This document shows, one piece after another, positions 7,399-16,315 of a DNA stretch of 64,000 nucleotides. This DNA is from Peribacillus frigoritolerans (GTDB lineage Bacteria > Bacillota > Bacilli > Bacillales > DSM-1321), in NCBI RefSeq assembly GCF_030676415.1, contig NZ_JAUUTW010000003.1:62001-126000 (forward strand), read 5' to 3'. Within the stretch, counting starts at the first letter, position 1; each line of letters begins with the position of its first letter. The translations under genes and the position numbers were made by a program. The notes beneath the pieces are model-generated. The model was not told the DNA's origin. It worked only from the letters and a program-made list of their open reading frames with translations, and did not search any database.

Positions 7399-8655
7399 TT
7401 ATAATAGCCTAAGCAGAGCCTGTACCCCTGTTAGGATAAGCCCTATGATAAAACCACAGACCGCTCCATTCACGCGAATCCATTGCAAGTCTTTTCCTAC
7501 ACCGTTTTCCATCATATCAATCAGCGTTTCATTGTCTAACTTATCTAAGTTTTCTTGTACAAGATTGCCGATTTGCGTATGATTTTTTTCAATGAGAACA
7601 GTAATTTGTTTCTGTATCCATTGATCGATGCGGTTGCTATTTTCCTTAATATTGTCCAGTATATGATGAATCATTGGAGTCAGGTAAGCATCCATGAAAT
7701 GTTCATCTTCGACGAAATCCAATGCTTCTTGTTGAATTTGTTTTAGGCTTCCCTCTATTGTCGCCTCAGGCTCCCATTTTGTCAGAAGTTGTTTTTTCCA
7801 TTTTTCAACTCCTTCTAACAGTTCCCGGTTATGGTTAATGCCTTGTATCTCTTTCCTGATATATAAGATTAAAGCCTCTCTATTTGGTTCTTTCTCGTTT
7901 TGTAAATTATTTACGACACTTAATAGCAGGTTTTGTATGATATTCCCAAGTTTCTCTTCGTTAAGTAGACTTTGAATCGATTTAACGGCGAACTGAAGCA
8001 TACCTTCCAGTTCAATCTTGCTGAGTACATCCATGGAAACAGTGCCAAGTCGGTGACTGGTTTCTTTTTTCCCTAACCAATCTTCCGCTTTTTTCAAAAC
8101 ATGATCCAAAGCCTTCTTATCAAACTCTTCGTTAAGTAACTCTGAACTTACTAAATGAAGAATCTTGCTCATGTCTATGCTAGAAAGTGATGCTTTAATT
8201 TTTTTTGCAACGAAAGGTGTAATCTTTTCTATATCTATATAACCAATCATTTGCTTGATTAGTTTAATCAGGACTTTTCTAAAAGTATCACTTTGAATCT
8301 CTTTTCCTAAAATAGGGATCAATTTTTCAGTAAAAGGAATATGTTTTACTTTGTCCTGAATACTTTCCTTAGAAAGCCAGTCGTTTTTTAACATCGAAAC
8401 AAGTGCATTTGTCATTCTTTTACGATTGTTGGGCAAAAGCGCTGTATGGGGGATTGGTAATCCAAGCGGATGGCGGAATAATGCAGTGACTGCAAACCAA
8501 TCTGCCAATCCGCCGACTAAACCAGCCTCAAACCCTCCATGTAATAAATCTAGCGGCAATGAACCTTGAAATGGAGTGGTTGCAATATAACCCGCCCCCA
8601 TGATAATTAGTGAATATCTAGCTATTTTTCTTGACGATTTTATTTTTGGTGACAT
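7399..8655 (-). CDS. DUF445 membrane protein (YjiN-like)
   Basis: A 418-residue protein of the DUF445 family. An N-terminal membrane segment (residues ~13-30) is followed by the conserved GGLADWFAVTALFRHPLGLPIPHTALLP block, shared by YjiN/YheB-type proteins. A long helical, charged middle (residues ~90-390) follows, and a C-terminal hydrophobic segment (VCGFIIGLILTGVQALLRLL) ends the protein, so both ends sit in the membrane. The molecular role is not established; the B. subtilis relative YheB is linked to the cell envelope and sporulation genes, but this copy is not in such a context. It is transcribed alone, divergently from hssR. Confidence 0.85.
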   Translation of the reverse strand: MSPKIKSSRKIARYSLIIMGAGYIATTPFQGSLPLDLLHGGFEAGLVGGLADWFAVTALFRHPLGLPIPHTALLPNNRKRMTNALVSMLKNDWLSKESIQDKVKHIPFTEKLIPILGKEIQSDTFRKVLIKLIKQMIGYIDIEKITPFVAKKIKASLSSIDMSKILHLVSSELLNEEFDKKALDHVLKKAEDWLGKKETSHRLGTVSMDVLSKIELEGMLQFAVKSIQSLLNEEKLGNIIQNLLLSVVNNLQNEKEPNREALILYIRKEIQGINHNRELLEGVEKWKKQLLTKWEPEATIEGSLKQIQQEALDFVEDEHFMDAYLTPMIHHILDNIKENSNRIDQWIQKQITVLIEKNHTQIGNLVQENLDKLDNETLIDMMENGVGKDLQWIRVNGAVCGFIIGLILTGVQALLRLL

Positions 8656-8974
8656 TATATTCTCTCATCCTTAAAAAGAAATTCAATTACTATTAACGTA
8701 TCATCCATATGTTTAATGTCTTACTTTTATCTAGTAGTAGTATAGCAGGTAGTTCAAAAAAATACTCCCAACAAAGGCAGTAAGTTCATTTATATGAGAA
8801 TGGGAAAATCACTTATTAAGGAATGACACTTTATAAAGCATTTCAATATGAATCGAAATTATTGGAAAACTAATTTATATGGAACCGGAAAATTAGTAGT
8901 TGTTGTTTTACGGGTTTAATTATTGCTATTGTATGTTTAGCCAGGGCAATAAAAGAAGTGGAGATGTGGTTTCT
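8656..8974. other. Divergent intergenic region
   Basis: AT-rich gap between the DUF445 gene and hssR. It must hold promoters for both directions, but no clear -35/-10 pair or HssR-type direct repeat could be picked out by eye. Confidence 0.4.
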
Positions 8975-9652
8975 TTGATACATATATTAATTGCGGATGA
9001 TGATCGGCATATTCGGGAATTGCTTAAATTTCATTTGGAAAAGGAAGGGTACATGGTATCGGAAGCGAAGGATGGTAATGAAGCTTCCTTATTACTGGAG
9101 AAGGAACGGGTCCATCTGGCTGTTGTCGATATTATGATGCCGTTTAAAAACGGACTGGATCTTTGTAAGGAAATCCGGGATGAATATGATCTGCCCGTCA
9201 TTTTATTGACAGCTAAAGATCAACTTATCGATAAGGAAAAGGGGTACTTTGCAGGGACGGATGATTACCTCGTAAAGCCATTTGAGCCAAGGGAGCTTCT
9301 ATTTCGGATAAAAGCACTATTGCGAAGGTACCGTATGGTGAATTCTGAATCCATCTCATTGAATCAAACGGTCATTGACCGTAAAAGTTACGAAGTGCGA
9401 ATAAAGGGGAATACGCTGCTCCTGCCGCTTAAGGAATTTGAGCTGCTGGCCCAGCTGGGGAGTTTTCCTGATCAGGTCTTTACGCGTGAGCAGCTTATTG
9501 AATTGGTGTGGGGTGCTGATTTTGCAGGGGATGATCGAACGGTTGATGTCCATATTAAACGGTTGAGGGAACGTTTTGCCGGGCGGACCGATGACTTTGT
9601 TATAACGACTGTCCGTGGCTTAGGTTATAAACTGGAGGTCAACAAGAAGTGA
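8975..9652 (+). CDS. hssR: Heme-responsive response regulator HssR
   Basis: An OmpR-type response regulator, first gene of the heme detoxification module. With the TTG start at 8975 the protein is 225 residues (MIHILIADDD), the usual HssR length; the longer open frame from 8900 gives a non-homologous extension, and a GTG at 8966 is an alternative. Acidic pocket DDD at 8-10, phosphorylated Asp52 in VVDIMMP, Lys in LVKPFEP, then a winged-helix domain ending in ERTVDVHIKRLR-type and TVRGLGYKLE motifs. In staphylococci and B. anthracis HssR, phosphorylated by HssS under heme excess, activates hrtAB. Its stop overlaps the hssS start by four bases. Confidence 0.85.
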   Translation: MIHILIADDDRHIRELLKFHLEKEGYMVSEAKDGNEASLLLEKERVHLAVVDIMMPFKNGLDLCKEIRDEYDLPVILLTAKDQLIDKEKGYFAGTDDYLVKPFEPRELLFRIKALLRRYRMVNSESISLNQTVIDRKSYEVRIKGNTLLLPLKEFELLAQLGSFPDQVFTREQLIELVWGADFAGDDRTVDVHIKRLRERFAGRTDDFVITTVRGLGYKLEVNKK

Positions 9653-11028
9653 AAACACTCTATTTCAGGATAGTTATTCAAACCATTTTGATCATGGTGC
9701 TTGCCAGTGTCATCGCTTTTTTAATTTCCAATGTTTATTATCATCAGGTTCAAAAACCCAACAATGGTGAGAAGATAAGCCAAGTCGCAAGTGAGATTGT
9801 CTCCTTATATGAGGAGAATCCTGATCAGGATATTGATGCGTATTTAAATCATATTGCAGGTTTGCACTATCAAATGTATCTATTTAATGAGCAGGGTGAA
9901 GGAACTTTATATGGTGAGCCGTTTCGGGAAACGAGTTTGGATCGCGACACGATTTCCGGGGTTTTGAATGGAAATACCTATCAAGGGATCGCCAATTATA
10001 ATAATGGGTTATTTATTACCGGTTTTTTTGAAGATGTTTTAATTAATAGCATTGGGGTCCCGATGGACGTGAATGGCGAAAAACATGCATTGTTTGTAAG
10101 GCCGAATATAGAGCTGCAGTTTGGTGAATTTCGCTTTTTCCTTGCAGTTTTGCTCGTACTGACGCTACTTCTCAGTTTTTTATTTGTAATCATTAATACG
10201 CGTTTCATCGTTAAGCCGATTACGAAATTAACGGAAGCTACAAAAAGAATCGCCGATGGGGATTATAGTAGTGAATTGAATGTCACCCGAAGCGATGAAA
10301 TAGGGGACTTGGCACAGCATTTCTCGAAAATGACTCAAAGCATACAGAGGTTAGATGATATGAGGCAGGAGTTCGTATCGAATGTATCCCACGAGATTCA
10401 ATCTCCGCTTGCATCCATCCAAGGTTTTTCTCAAACCCTCCAATCGGAGGAATTAACAAAAGAACAAAGAAATCAGTACTTGTCCATCATTGAAAAAGAA
10501 AGCAGGCGCATGTCGTCGTTAAGCAAACAGCTGCTCATGCTTGCTTCGTTGGATAAAGAAGAAGATCCGCTGCAACGGTCAAATTTTGATTTAGCGCAGC
10601 AAATCCGGCAAGTGTTGTTCATGCTGGAATGGAATTGGCGGGAAAAAGATATGGTGATCGAAATGGATTTGCCGTCAACCGTCATTTCTGCAGATGAGAA
10701 ACTTTTAAATCAAGTTTGGACGAATTTGATAACCAATAGCATTAAATACTCGGAAAGCGGCAGTTCAATCAATATTCGGATTAAAAGTATAGGCAGTACT
10801 GTTGAAGTGATGATCGCGGATACGGGCATGGGAATTCCAGTAGAAGACCTCCCTTATATCTTTGATCGCTTTTATAAAGTCGACAAAGTGAGGAACAGGA
10901 GTGAAGCAGGCAGCGGATTAGGGCTATCGATTACGAAGAAGACGGTTGAACTTCATGGGGGAACCATCGAAGTTCAAAGCGAACTCGGTAAAGGGACCAC
11001 TTTTTATATACGGCTGCCCCTTATGTAA
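9649..11028 (+). CDS. hssS: Heme-sensor histidine kinase HssS
   Basis: A 459-residue membrane kinase starting at GTG with GGAGGT nine bases upstream. Membrane segments lie at ~7-28 and ~161-183, bracketing an extracellular sensor of ~130 residues; a HAMP domain (~184-236) follows. The phosphoacceptor is His248 in NVSHEIQSPLASI. The ATPase part has LLNQVWTNLITNSIKYS (N box), DTGMGIP (391-397) and GSGLGLS (421-427). Gene order hssR-hssS followed by hrtB-hrtA supports heme or heme-damage sensing; kinase specificity is inferred from context and overall resemblance. Confidence 0.85.
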   Translation: MKTLYFRIVIQTILIMVLASVIAFLISNVYYHQVQKPNNGEKISQVASEIVSLYEENPDQDIDAYLNHIAGLHYQMYLFNEQGEGTLYGEPFRETSLDRDTISGVLNGNTYQGIANYNNGLFITGFFEDVLINSIGVPMDVNGEKHALFVRPNIELQFGEFRFFLAVLLVLTLLLSFLFVIINTRFIVKPITKLTEATKRIADGDYSSELNVTRSDEIGDLAQHFSKMTQSIQRLDDMRQEFVSNVSHEIQSPLASIQGFSQTLQSEELTKEQRNQYLSIIEKESRRMSSLSKQLLMLASLDKEEDPLQRSNFDLAQQIRQVLFMLEWNWREKDMVIEMDLPSTVISADEKLLNQVWTNLITNSIKYSESGSSINIRIKSIGSTVEVMIADTGMGIPVEDLPYIFDRFYKVDKVRNRSEAGSGLGLSITKKTVELHGGTIEVQSELGKGTTFYIRLPLM

Positions 11029-11034
11029 TCAGTT

Positions 11035-11054
11035 GTTCATCTTCCATTCATATT
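11035..11054 (+). promoter_or_regulatory. Candidate HssR-binding direct repeat upstream of hrtB
   Basis: GTTCATCTT, two bases, then ATTCATATT. This is close to the direct repeat reported for HssR targets in Gram-positives (GTTCATATT, two bases, GTTCATATT). It lies 73 bases before the chosen hrtB start in the gap between hssS and hrtB, where heme-dependent activation should act. Confidence 0.7.
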
Positions 11055-11127
11055 GATTGTTTACAATCGGGTCATACCGATTCAGGTAGGACTTGATTGG
11101 TAAACAAAAGGAATGGGAGATGAAATG

Positions 11128-12234
11128 ATGTTTTTGGCATTACGTGAACTAAAGCATTCAAAGTTACGTTATCTGCTGATTGGACTGATCATGGTATTGG
11201 TCGCTTTGCTTGTCTTTATCATTTCAGGATTAGCTAATGGACTATCTTCAGATAATGCTTCATCCATACAAAACATGAAGGCTGACTATTTCGTTATGGA
11301 GCATGAGTCTAAAAATAAATTGAATCGATCCATCCTATCCATGGAAAAGCTAGATGAAATCCGGGCCTCGCCGGATGTTAAAGCAGCCGAAGGTCTGGGA
11401 CAAATGATGATCACATTGAATAAAACCGGCACATCGGATAAAACGGATGTCACCATTTTTGCGACCGATGCCAGTGGTATTTTAGCACCGAAGGTCATAG
11501 AAGGAACGAACTATGACAATAAGAAACAAGGTGAAGTCGTTGCAGATCGTTCTTTAAAAGAAGTGGGTTATAAATTAGGTGATTCACTTAAAGATGACCT
11601 ATCAGGTAAGGTTTTCACCATTGTTGGATTTACTGAAAAGCAATCTTACAGCCATTCACCGGTAGTTTACATGAATGTTAAGGGGTGGCAGGAGATTAAT
11701 CCTGCATTGAAAAATCAAGAGAAAGATTCAATCAGCACAATAGCCGTGCAAATGGATTCGAAGGCAGAAGAAAATGTACGTGAATCATTGCCTGAAGGCG
11801 TAACGCTCATTTCGAAAGAAGTCTCACTTCAGAGTATACCAGGGTTCAAAGAGGAACAGGGTACATTGTCGATGATGATTGCCTTCCTGTTTGTCATAGC
11901 AGCTTTCGTTTTGGCTGTATTCTTTTATGTGATTACCTTGCAGAAGACGAATCAATTTGGAGTCCTTAAAGCACTAGGAGCCAATACGGGCTACCTGGCA
12001 AAAAGTATCGTTGGTCAAGTAATCCTGCTTGCCGTGACATGCATAGCCATCAGTGTTGCACTGACATATGGCGTCACTTTAATCATGCCAGAAGGAATAC
12101 CATTTGAATTGAGTGCGGATTTGGTCATTAAATATTCCGTGTTACTTTTGGTTGTATCCGTATTGGGTTCGCTGCTATCACTATACCGAGTGGCGAAGAT
12201 AGACGCGATCGAAGCAATAGGGAGGGTATCATGA
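11128..12234 (+). CDS. hrtB: Heme efflux ABC permease HrtB
   Basis: A 368-residue FtsX/MacB-type permease. ATGs at 11113, 11125 and 11128 are in frame; 11128 (MFLALRELKHSK) has GGGAG eight bases upstream and matches the family start. One membrane segment near residues 15-40 is followed by a large extracellular domain (~50-240), then three segments in the last ~130 residues (around ~250-275, ~300-325 and ~335-360). With HrtA it exports or extracts excess heme from the membrane. Its last codons overlap hrtA by four bases. The gene lies directly downstream of the sensor genes and a candidate HssR box. Confidence 0.87.
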   Translation: MFLALRELKHSKLRYLLIGLIMVLVALLVFIISGLANGLSSDNASSIQNMKADYFVMEHESKNKLNRSILSMEKLDEIRASPDVKAAEGLGQMMITLNKTGTSDKTDVTIFATDASGILAPKVIEGTNYDNKKQGEVVADRSLKEVGYKLGDSLKDDLSGKVFTIVGFTEKQSYSHSPVVYMNVKGWQEINPALKNQEKDSISTIAVQMDSKAEENVRESLPEGVTLISKEVSLQSIPGFKEEQGTLSMMIAFLFVIAAFVLAVFFYVITLQKTNQFGVLKALGANTGYLAKSIVGQVILLAVTCIAISVALTYGVTLIMPEGIPFELSADLVIKYSVLLLVVSVLGSLLSLYRVAKIDAIEAIGRVS

Positions 12235-12908
12235 TGGGGGATAAACTATTATTTGAAAACGTCAGTAAGATTTATGGGGAAGGCGATAATAAAGTGACTG
12301 CCATTGACAATATTTCCCTGAATGTGGGAGCGGGGGAATTCGTCGCCATCGTGGGTCCTTCAGGCTCAGGAAAAAGTACTTTTCTTTCAATAGCAGGTGC
12401 GTTACTATCTCCGAGCAAAGGTCGCTTACTGCTGAATGATGAGGATATTACAACACTATCCCCAAAGGAATTGACTCAAGTGCGCCTTGAAAAGATCGGG
12501 TTTGTATTCCAATCGTCGAATCTTGTGCCATATCTCACCGTACGAGATCAGCTTCTGCTACTTTCTGAACTGACTGGCAAGCGAGATAAAAAAACTGTGA
12601 AAAAAGCGGACGAATTGCTTAGCCACCTTGGACTTGGACATCGGGCAGATCACCTGCCAGAAGCACTGTCGGGCGGTGAGCGGCAGCGTGTAGCCATCGC
12701 TCGTTCGCTGATGAATGACCCAGAAATCATTTTAGCGGATGAACCAACCGCAAGTCTTGATTCCAAAAGAGGCAGGGATGTTGTTGAAATGCTTGCACAT
12801 GAGGTGAAATCAAGAAATAAAGCGGCCATCATGGTAACGCACGATGAAAGAATGTTAGATTTATGTGATCGAGTGGTCAATATTACAGATGGCAAGGTAT
12901 TTGAATGA
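12231..12908 (+). CDS. hrtA: Heme efflux ABC ATPase HrtA
   Basis: A 225-residue ATP-binding subunit of the MacB/LolD class. Walker A GPSGSGKST at 42-50, Q-loop in FVFQSSNLVP, signature LSGGERQRVAIA at 146-157, Walker B IILADEP at 166-172 and H-loop VTHDERM. It powers HrtB and so protects the cell from heme toxicity. The ATG overlaps the hrtB stop (ATGA); a second ATG three bases on is possible. A GC-rich hairpin follows the gene. Confidence 0.9.
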   Translation: MMGDKLLFENVSKIYGEGDNKVTAIDNISLNVGAGEFVAIVGPSGSGKSTFLSIAGALLSPSKGRLLLNDEDITTLSPKELTQVRLEKIGFVFQSSNLVPYLTVRDQLLLLSELTGKRDKKTVKKADELLSHLGLGHRADHLPEALSGGERQRVAIARSLMNDPEIILADEPTASLDSKRGRDVVEMLAHEVKSRNKAAIMVTHDERMLDLCDRVVNITDGKVFE

Positions 12909-12921
12909 GTTATACGTAAAT

Positions 12922-12961
12922 GGCCGCCGCCTCTCCAAAGGAATTAGGAGAGGCGGCGGCC
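12922..12961 (+). terminator. GC-rich 15-bp hairpin after hrtA
   Basis: Perfect arms GGCCGCCGCCTCTCC and GGAGAGGCGGCGGCC with a ten-base loop. There is no T-run after it on either side, so it may stabilise the mRNA end or act as an atypical terminator. Confidence 0.6.
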
Positions 12962-13083
12962 TGAATCGCTTGAATGGGAACCTAGTTAATCGACAGTAAA
13001 ACAGCTAATACTAGTCGTTACTTTATATTAACGGCCTGTAAATATGTATTACTTTGCTTGTATCCCAGACGGTTATCTTTGGA

Positions 13084-13905
13084 TTAATCATGTTTTTTTA
13101 TCTTAAAGAACAAACAGTGATAGGTTGCTTTCACACCTGATTCATCTCGGTATTCTGTATCGTATATGTTGATTAACTCTCGAAAAAAGGAAGGGCGCTG
13201 GCAGTAGTTTTCTTTATTGCTGTTAGCAGCACCAATCTTTTTAATTGATGTGAAAAATTCACGTACTGTCTGAAAGTACTCTAGTTCAAGCTTTTCCATT
13301 TTTGTTATCTCGATTGGAAATGCTGATGAAAAGGGGATTGCTGCTGTACAAACTTGGGTTAATTCTTCTAGTGTGTAAAACATTTGGCCTGGTGAACTAT
13401 CAATGGAAAGTTGAAGCTTTTCTTTCGCATGTTCATATGACATATGAAGCTCTTGAAAGGTATCCATTCCGAACGTTGAAAAAATCAGGCTTCCTTCAGC
13501 CGTTAATCGTGTACACAGTTTTTCAAGGGTTGCAGGAAGATTATTCAGCCATTGAAACGTTGCATTAGAAATAATCAAGTCGTAACTTTCATTTAGCGCC
13601 ATTTCTTCGATATCCGTACATAAAAATGTAACACGGTCTTCCTTTGTCATTCCTTTTGCCACTTCAACCATTCCTGGTGCCAAATCAACAGCCGTAATAG
13701 AGGCATTAGGGAATGTTTTGATGAGTAACCTGGTTAAGTAACCCGTGCCGCAGCCGATTTCAAGAATATTGATTTTAAGATTGGTGTTTTTTTGAGGAAG
13801 CAAATCCACTAATTGTTTTGCCATGTTTTTTTGAACATTGGCATACGCATCATATGTTTTCGCGTGTTCACTGAACCGCTTACTTAACAATCGTTTATCA
13901 ATCAT
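13084..13905 (-). CDS. bioC: Malonyl-ACP O-methyltransferase BioC
   Basis: A 273-residue SAM-dependent methyltransferase, last gene of the bioF-bioH-bioC operon. The SAM-binding motif ILEIGCGTGYLTRLL is at residues ~47-61, followed by AVDLAPGMVE and the LIISNATFQWL post-motif typical of BioC. BioC methylates malonyl-ACP so that the fatty-acid machinery can build the pimeloyl chain of biotin. It overlaps the end of bioH by eight bases and shares the BirA-type operator upstream of bioF. Confidence 0.9.
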   Translation of the reverse strand: MIDKRLLSKRFSEHAKTYDAYANVQKNMAKQLVDLLPQKNTNLKINILEIGCGTGYLTRLLIKTFPNASITAVDLAPGMVEVAKGMTKEDRVTFLCTDIEEMALNESYDLIISNATFQWLNNLPATLEKLCTRLTAEGSLIFSTFGMDTFQELHMSYEHAKEKLQLSIDSSPGQMFYTLEELTQVCTAAIPFSSAFPIEITKMEKLELEYFQTVREFFTSIKKIGAANSNKENYCQRPSFFRELINIYDTEYRDESGVKATYHCLFFKIKKHD

Positions 13906-14644
13906 GAATGTACTCCTTTTGAATAAATGTTTTTATATGCTGCACACATTCCTGTGGTTTTGTGAAAAAAGGAATATGACCAGCGCCTTCGATAATATGA
14001 AACTCGGCTTTCCCACCCAGATTTTCTTTAATGAAAGATGAGGCTTCGAGTGGACAAATTTTGTCTTCCCGCCCATGAAGCAATATAAAGGGGGATTCAA
14101 TCCGGTCGAGTCTTGTTCTGGCATCTTTTTGAAGTAAATAATCCAAACCCATAAGAAGCGAAAACACATCATCTCCATGAAACTCGCGTTGAATTGTCGT
14201 GATGAATTGATGATAAAAACCTTTTTCTTTTTCAGCTTCGGAAAACATGGCTTCATAGAAAGAAGTCAAAGTCTTCTCTTTATTGCGCTGCAGTTGTTTC
14301 TTCATGCGCTCGACCATTCGTGGATCCCAGCCAAATGAATAATTTTCGCCTGTGGTAAACCGACTTGTTGCGCCAAAAAGAATAAAACCTTTTATTTTTT
14401 CTCGATATGAACTTGCAAGTTCAAGGGATACTAGTGATCCTAATGACCAGCTCAGTAAATAAACAGGACCATCGATGGAAGCGATTGTATCTATGACACG
14501 TTCTTCAAAGTCATTTAGTGCCTTCATATCTCTCCATTCAATAAATGAAAGGTTACATACTTCTGACAGCGGTTTGATTAACGGTTGAAACGCATCTTTT
14601 TCCATTCCCCAGCCTGGAAGCATGACTAAATTCGGCTGTTTCAT
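13898..14644 (-). CDS. bioH: BioH-like pimeloyl-ACP methyl ester esterase
   Basis: A 248-residue alpha/beta hydrolase. The oxyanion region MLPGWGM is near the N-terminus, the nucleophile serine lies in LLSWSLGSLVSLEL (around residue 69), the acid is likely in LLHGREDKICP, and the histidine is in EGAGHIPFF near residue 225. In this operon position it should remove the methyl group that BioC adds, releasing pimeloyl-ACP for BioF. Its start overlaps the bioF stop by four bases. The Bacillaceae form is distant from E. coli BioH, so function rests mostly on context. Confidence 0.85.
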   Translation of the reverse strand: MKQPNLVMLPGWGMEKDAFQPLIKPLSEVCNLSFIEWRDMKALNDFEERVIDTIASIDGPVYLLSWSLGSLVSLELASSYREKIKGFILFGATSRFTTGENYSFGWDPRMVERMKKQLQRNKEKTLTSFYEAMFSEAEKEKGFYHQFITTIQREFHGDDVFSLLMGLDYLLQKDARTRLDRIESPFILLHGREDKICPLEASSFIKENLGGKAEFHIIEGAGHIPFFTKPQECVQHIKTFIQKEYIHD

Positions 14645-15840
14645 TCAATAACACCCATTTCCTTTCCAATGATCGAAACTTTTTCAACTGCCCAATCAAG
14701 ATCTTTTTTATCGTGGAGAGCTGTTACGGTAAACCGGATTCTCGCCTCATTTTCAGGAACGGTCGGGGGCCTGACAGCAATAGCCGCAATGCCCTCTTTC
14801 TGCAAACGTGCGGCAAATTCCATCGCTTTTTCGTTTTCCCCGATGACGATAGGAACAATTTGTGATCGGCTTCCACAAATATTAAACCCGTAATATGTTA
14901 GTTCTTCTCTAAAGTGTTCTGAATTTGTTTGGAGCAGTGAGCGTCGTTCTGGTTCGTGCTGTACAAGTTCCATTGCTGTTTTTATAGCACCGAGTATGGC
15001 CGGGGGAAGTGCAGTTGAATAGATGAATCCGCGCATGCGATTTTTTAAATAGTCGATGAGCCATTTTTTCCCGACGACATAGGCCCCGAATGAACCGAGC
15101 GCTTTACTGAATGTTCCCATTTGGATATCTATTTTATTTTGAAGATGGAGATGACCGGCATAACCTTCACCCTTATTACCGTAGATGCCGGTTCCGTGTG
15201 CTTCATCAGTCATTAACATTGCGTTATAACGTTCTTTTAACCGAACAAGGTCTTCAAGATAAGCAAAGTCACCGTCCATGCTGAAGACCGTATCCGTCAC
15301 GATTAATTTACGTGCCTCATTTGATGATTTCTTCAATAATGCTTCTAAATGATCTAAATCATTATGACGATAGCGCATATGCTTTGCACGGCTCAAAAGA
15401 GCTCCATCGACAATGCTTGCATGATTCAATTTATCGCTATAAATAATATCGTTACGGGACAGCAGGGTCGAGATAATTCCAAGGTTCGCATTATATCCAC
15501 TGTTGATAATGAGTCCTGCTTCGGCTTTCTTCCAATCGACAAGAGCTTGTTCCGCTTGCTCGTAAAGAGGATGATTGCCAATAATTAAACGTGAAGCCGT
15601 TGCTCCTGCACCATATGTATGCACTGCATCAACCATAGCCTTTTTCAGCCGCTCATCTCCTGCATATCCTAAGTAGTTATTAGATGCAAGATTTAGCATC
15701 CTGCACCCGTTGATCGTAAGCCATGGCTGCTCGGCGCATACGGTTGATACGAGTTCACGCTTTTGCGAAATCTCTTCTAAATAAGCCAGTTCTTTTTTTA
15801 TTTTTTCTTCCCAACAAGGTAATTGTTTTTCACTGTGCAT
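14641..15840 (-). CDS. bioF: 8-amino-7-oxononanoate synthase BioF
   Basis: A PLP-dependent alpha-oxoamine synthase of 399 residues that joins pimeloyl-ACP and alanine. Visible motifs are NYLGYAGDERL near the N-terminus, TDEAHGTGIYG (Asp/His contacts to PLP) and GTFSKALGSFGAY with the Schiff-base lysine. The ATG at 15840 is preferred because GGAG lies seven bases upstream, whereas the ATG two codons earlier is too close to it. It heads the operon and is preceded by a biotin repressor palindrome. bioA, bioD and bioB are not in this window. Confidence 0.92.
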   Translation of the reverse strand: MHSEKQLPCWEEKIKKELAYLEEISQKRELVSTVCAEQPWLTINGCRMLNLASNNYLGYAGDERLKKAMVDAVHTYGAGATASRLIIGNHPLYEQAEQALVDWKKAEAGLIINSGYNANLGIISTLLSRNDIIYSDKLNHASIVDGALLSRAKHMRYRHNDLDHLEALLKKSSNEARKLIVTDTVFSMDGDFAYLEDLVRLKERYNAMLMTDEAHGTGIYGNKGEGYAGHLHLQNKIDIQMGTFSKALGSFGAYVVGKKWLIDYLKNRMRGFIYSTALPPAILGAIKTAMELVQHEPERRSLLQTNSEHFREELTYYGFNICGSRSQIVPIVIGENEKAMEFAARLQKEGIAAIAVRPPTVPENEARIRFTVTALHDKKDLDWAVEKVSIIGKEMGVIE

Positions 15841-15856
15841 GGCCATTCTCCTTTTT

Positions 15857-15890
15857 ATATGTTAACTAAAATAAGTATAGGTTAACATAT
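15857..15890 (-). promoter_or_regulatory. BirA-type biotin operator
   Basis: Inverted arms ATATGTTAACT and GGTTAACATAT flank a 12-base spacer, matching the GTTAAC-based palindromes bound by BirA in Firmicutes. A TATACT (-10-like, minus strand, 15873-15878) falls in the spacer, so binding would block the bio promoter. Confidence 0.85.
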
Positions 15891-16315
15891 AAAATATTCT
15901 AATCATGACTCAATGAAACTGTCAAGCTTTGAAAAGGAACAGATTAACAAATTAATAATCCATTAATCTGGGAGAAATCAAGGGTCAAAAAAAGACACTT
16001 ATCATAAGCGTGCAGTTGGTTATTTGAACCAAGTCGAGGAGTATGAAACTAACATTAAGACAAGTTTAAGGAGAAGGAGGATTAATGATGTTTTCGTTGG
16101 GCAGTGGCTTTGTTAAGCTAATGTATAAAAGAGCTTAGTGAAAATTAGTGCCTTTGTATGTATTAAGCTTGTTCATTGAAGATAATCTAAATTCCAAGTT
16201 AGTCTTTTTGTTAAACCTTCAAATCTTTGAAGGATTAAATGGAATTCCATGTTACTATAGAGCAGTGAAATTAACGAATTCACATTAACCATTACATAAA
16301 GGAAGGGTAATAAAT
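15891..16315. other. Intergenic region before the YitT-family gene
   Basis: No gene is recognised here. A short plus-strand frame near 15985-16100 (YHKRAVGYLNQVEEYET) has no ribosome site and no recognised family. Confidence 0.4.

Noticed and set aside
15985..16140. Possible coding remnant (YHKRAVGYLNQVEEYET)
   Set aside because: Too short, no ribosome site upstream and no family recognised; not enough to call a gene.
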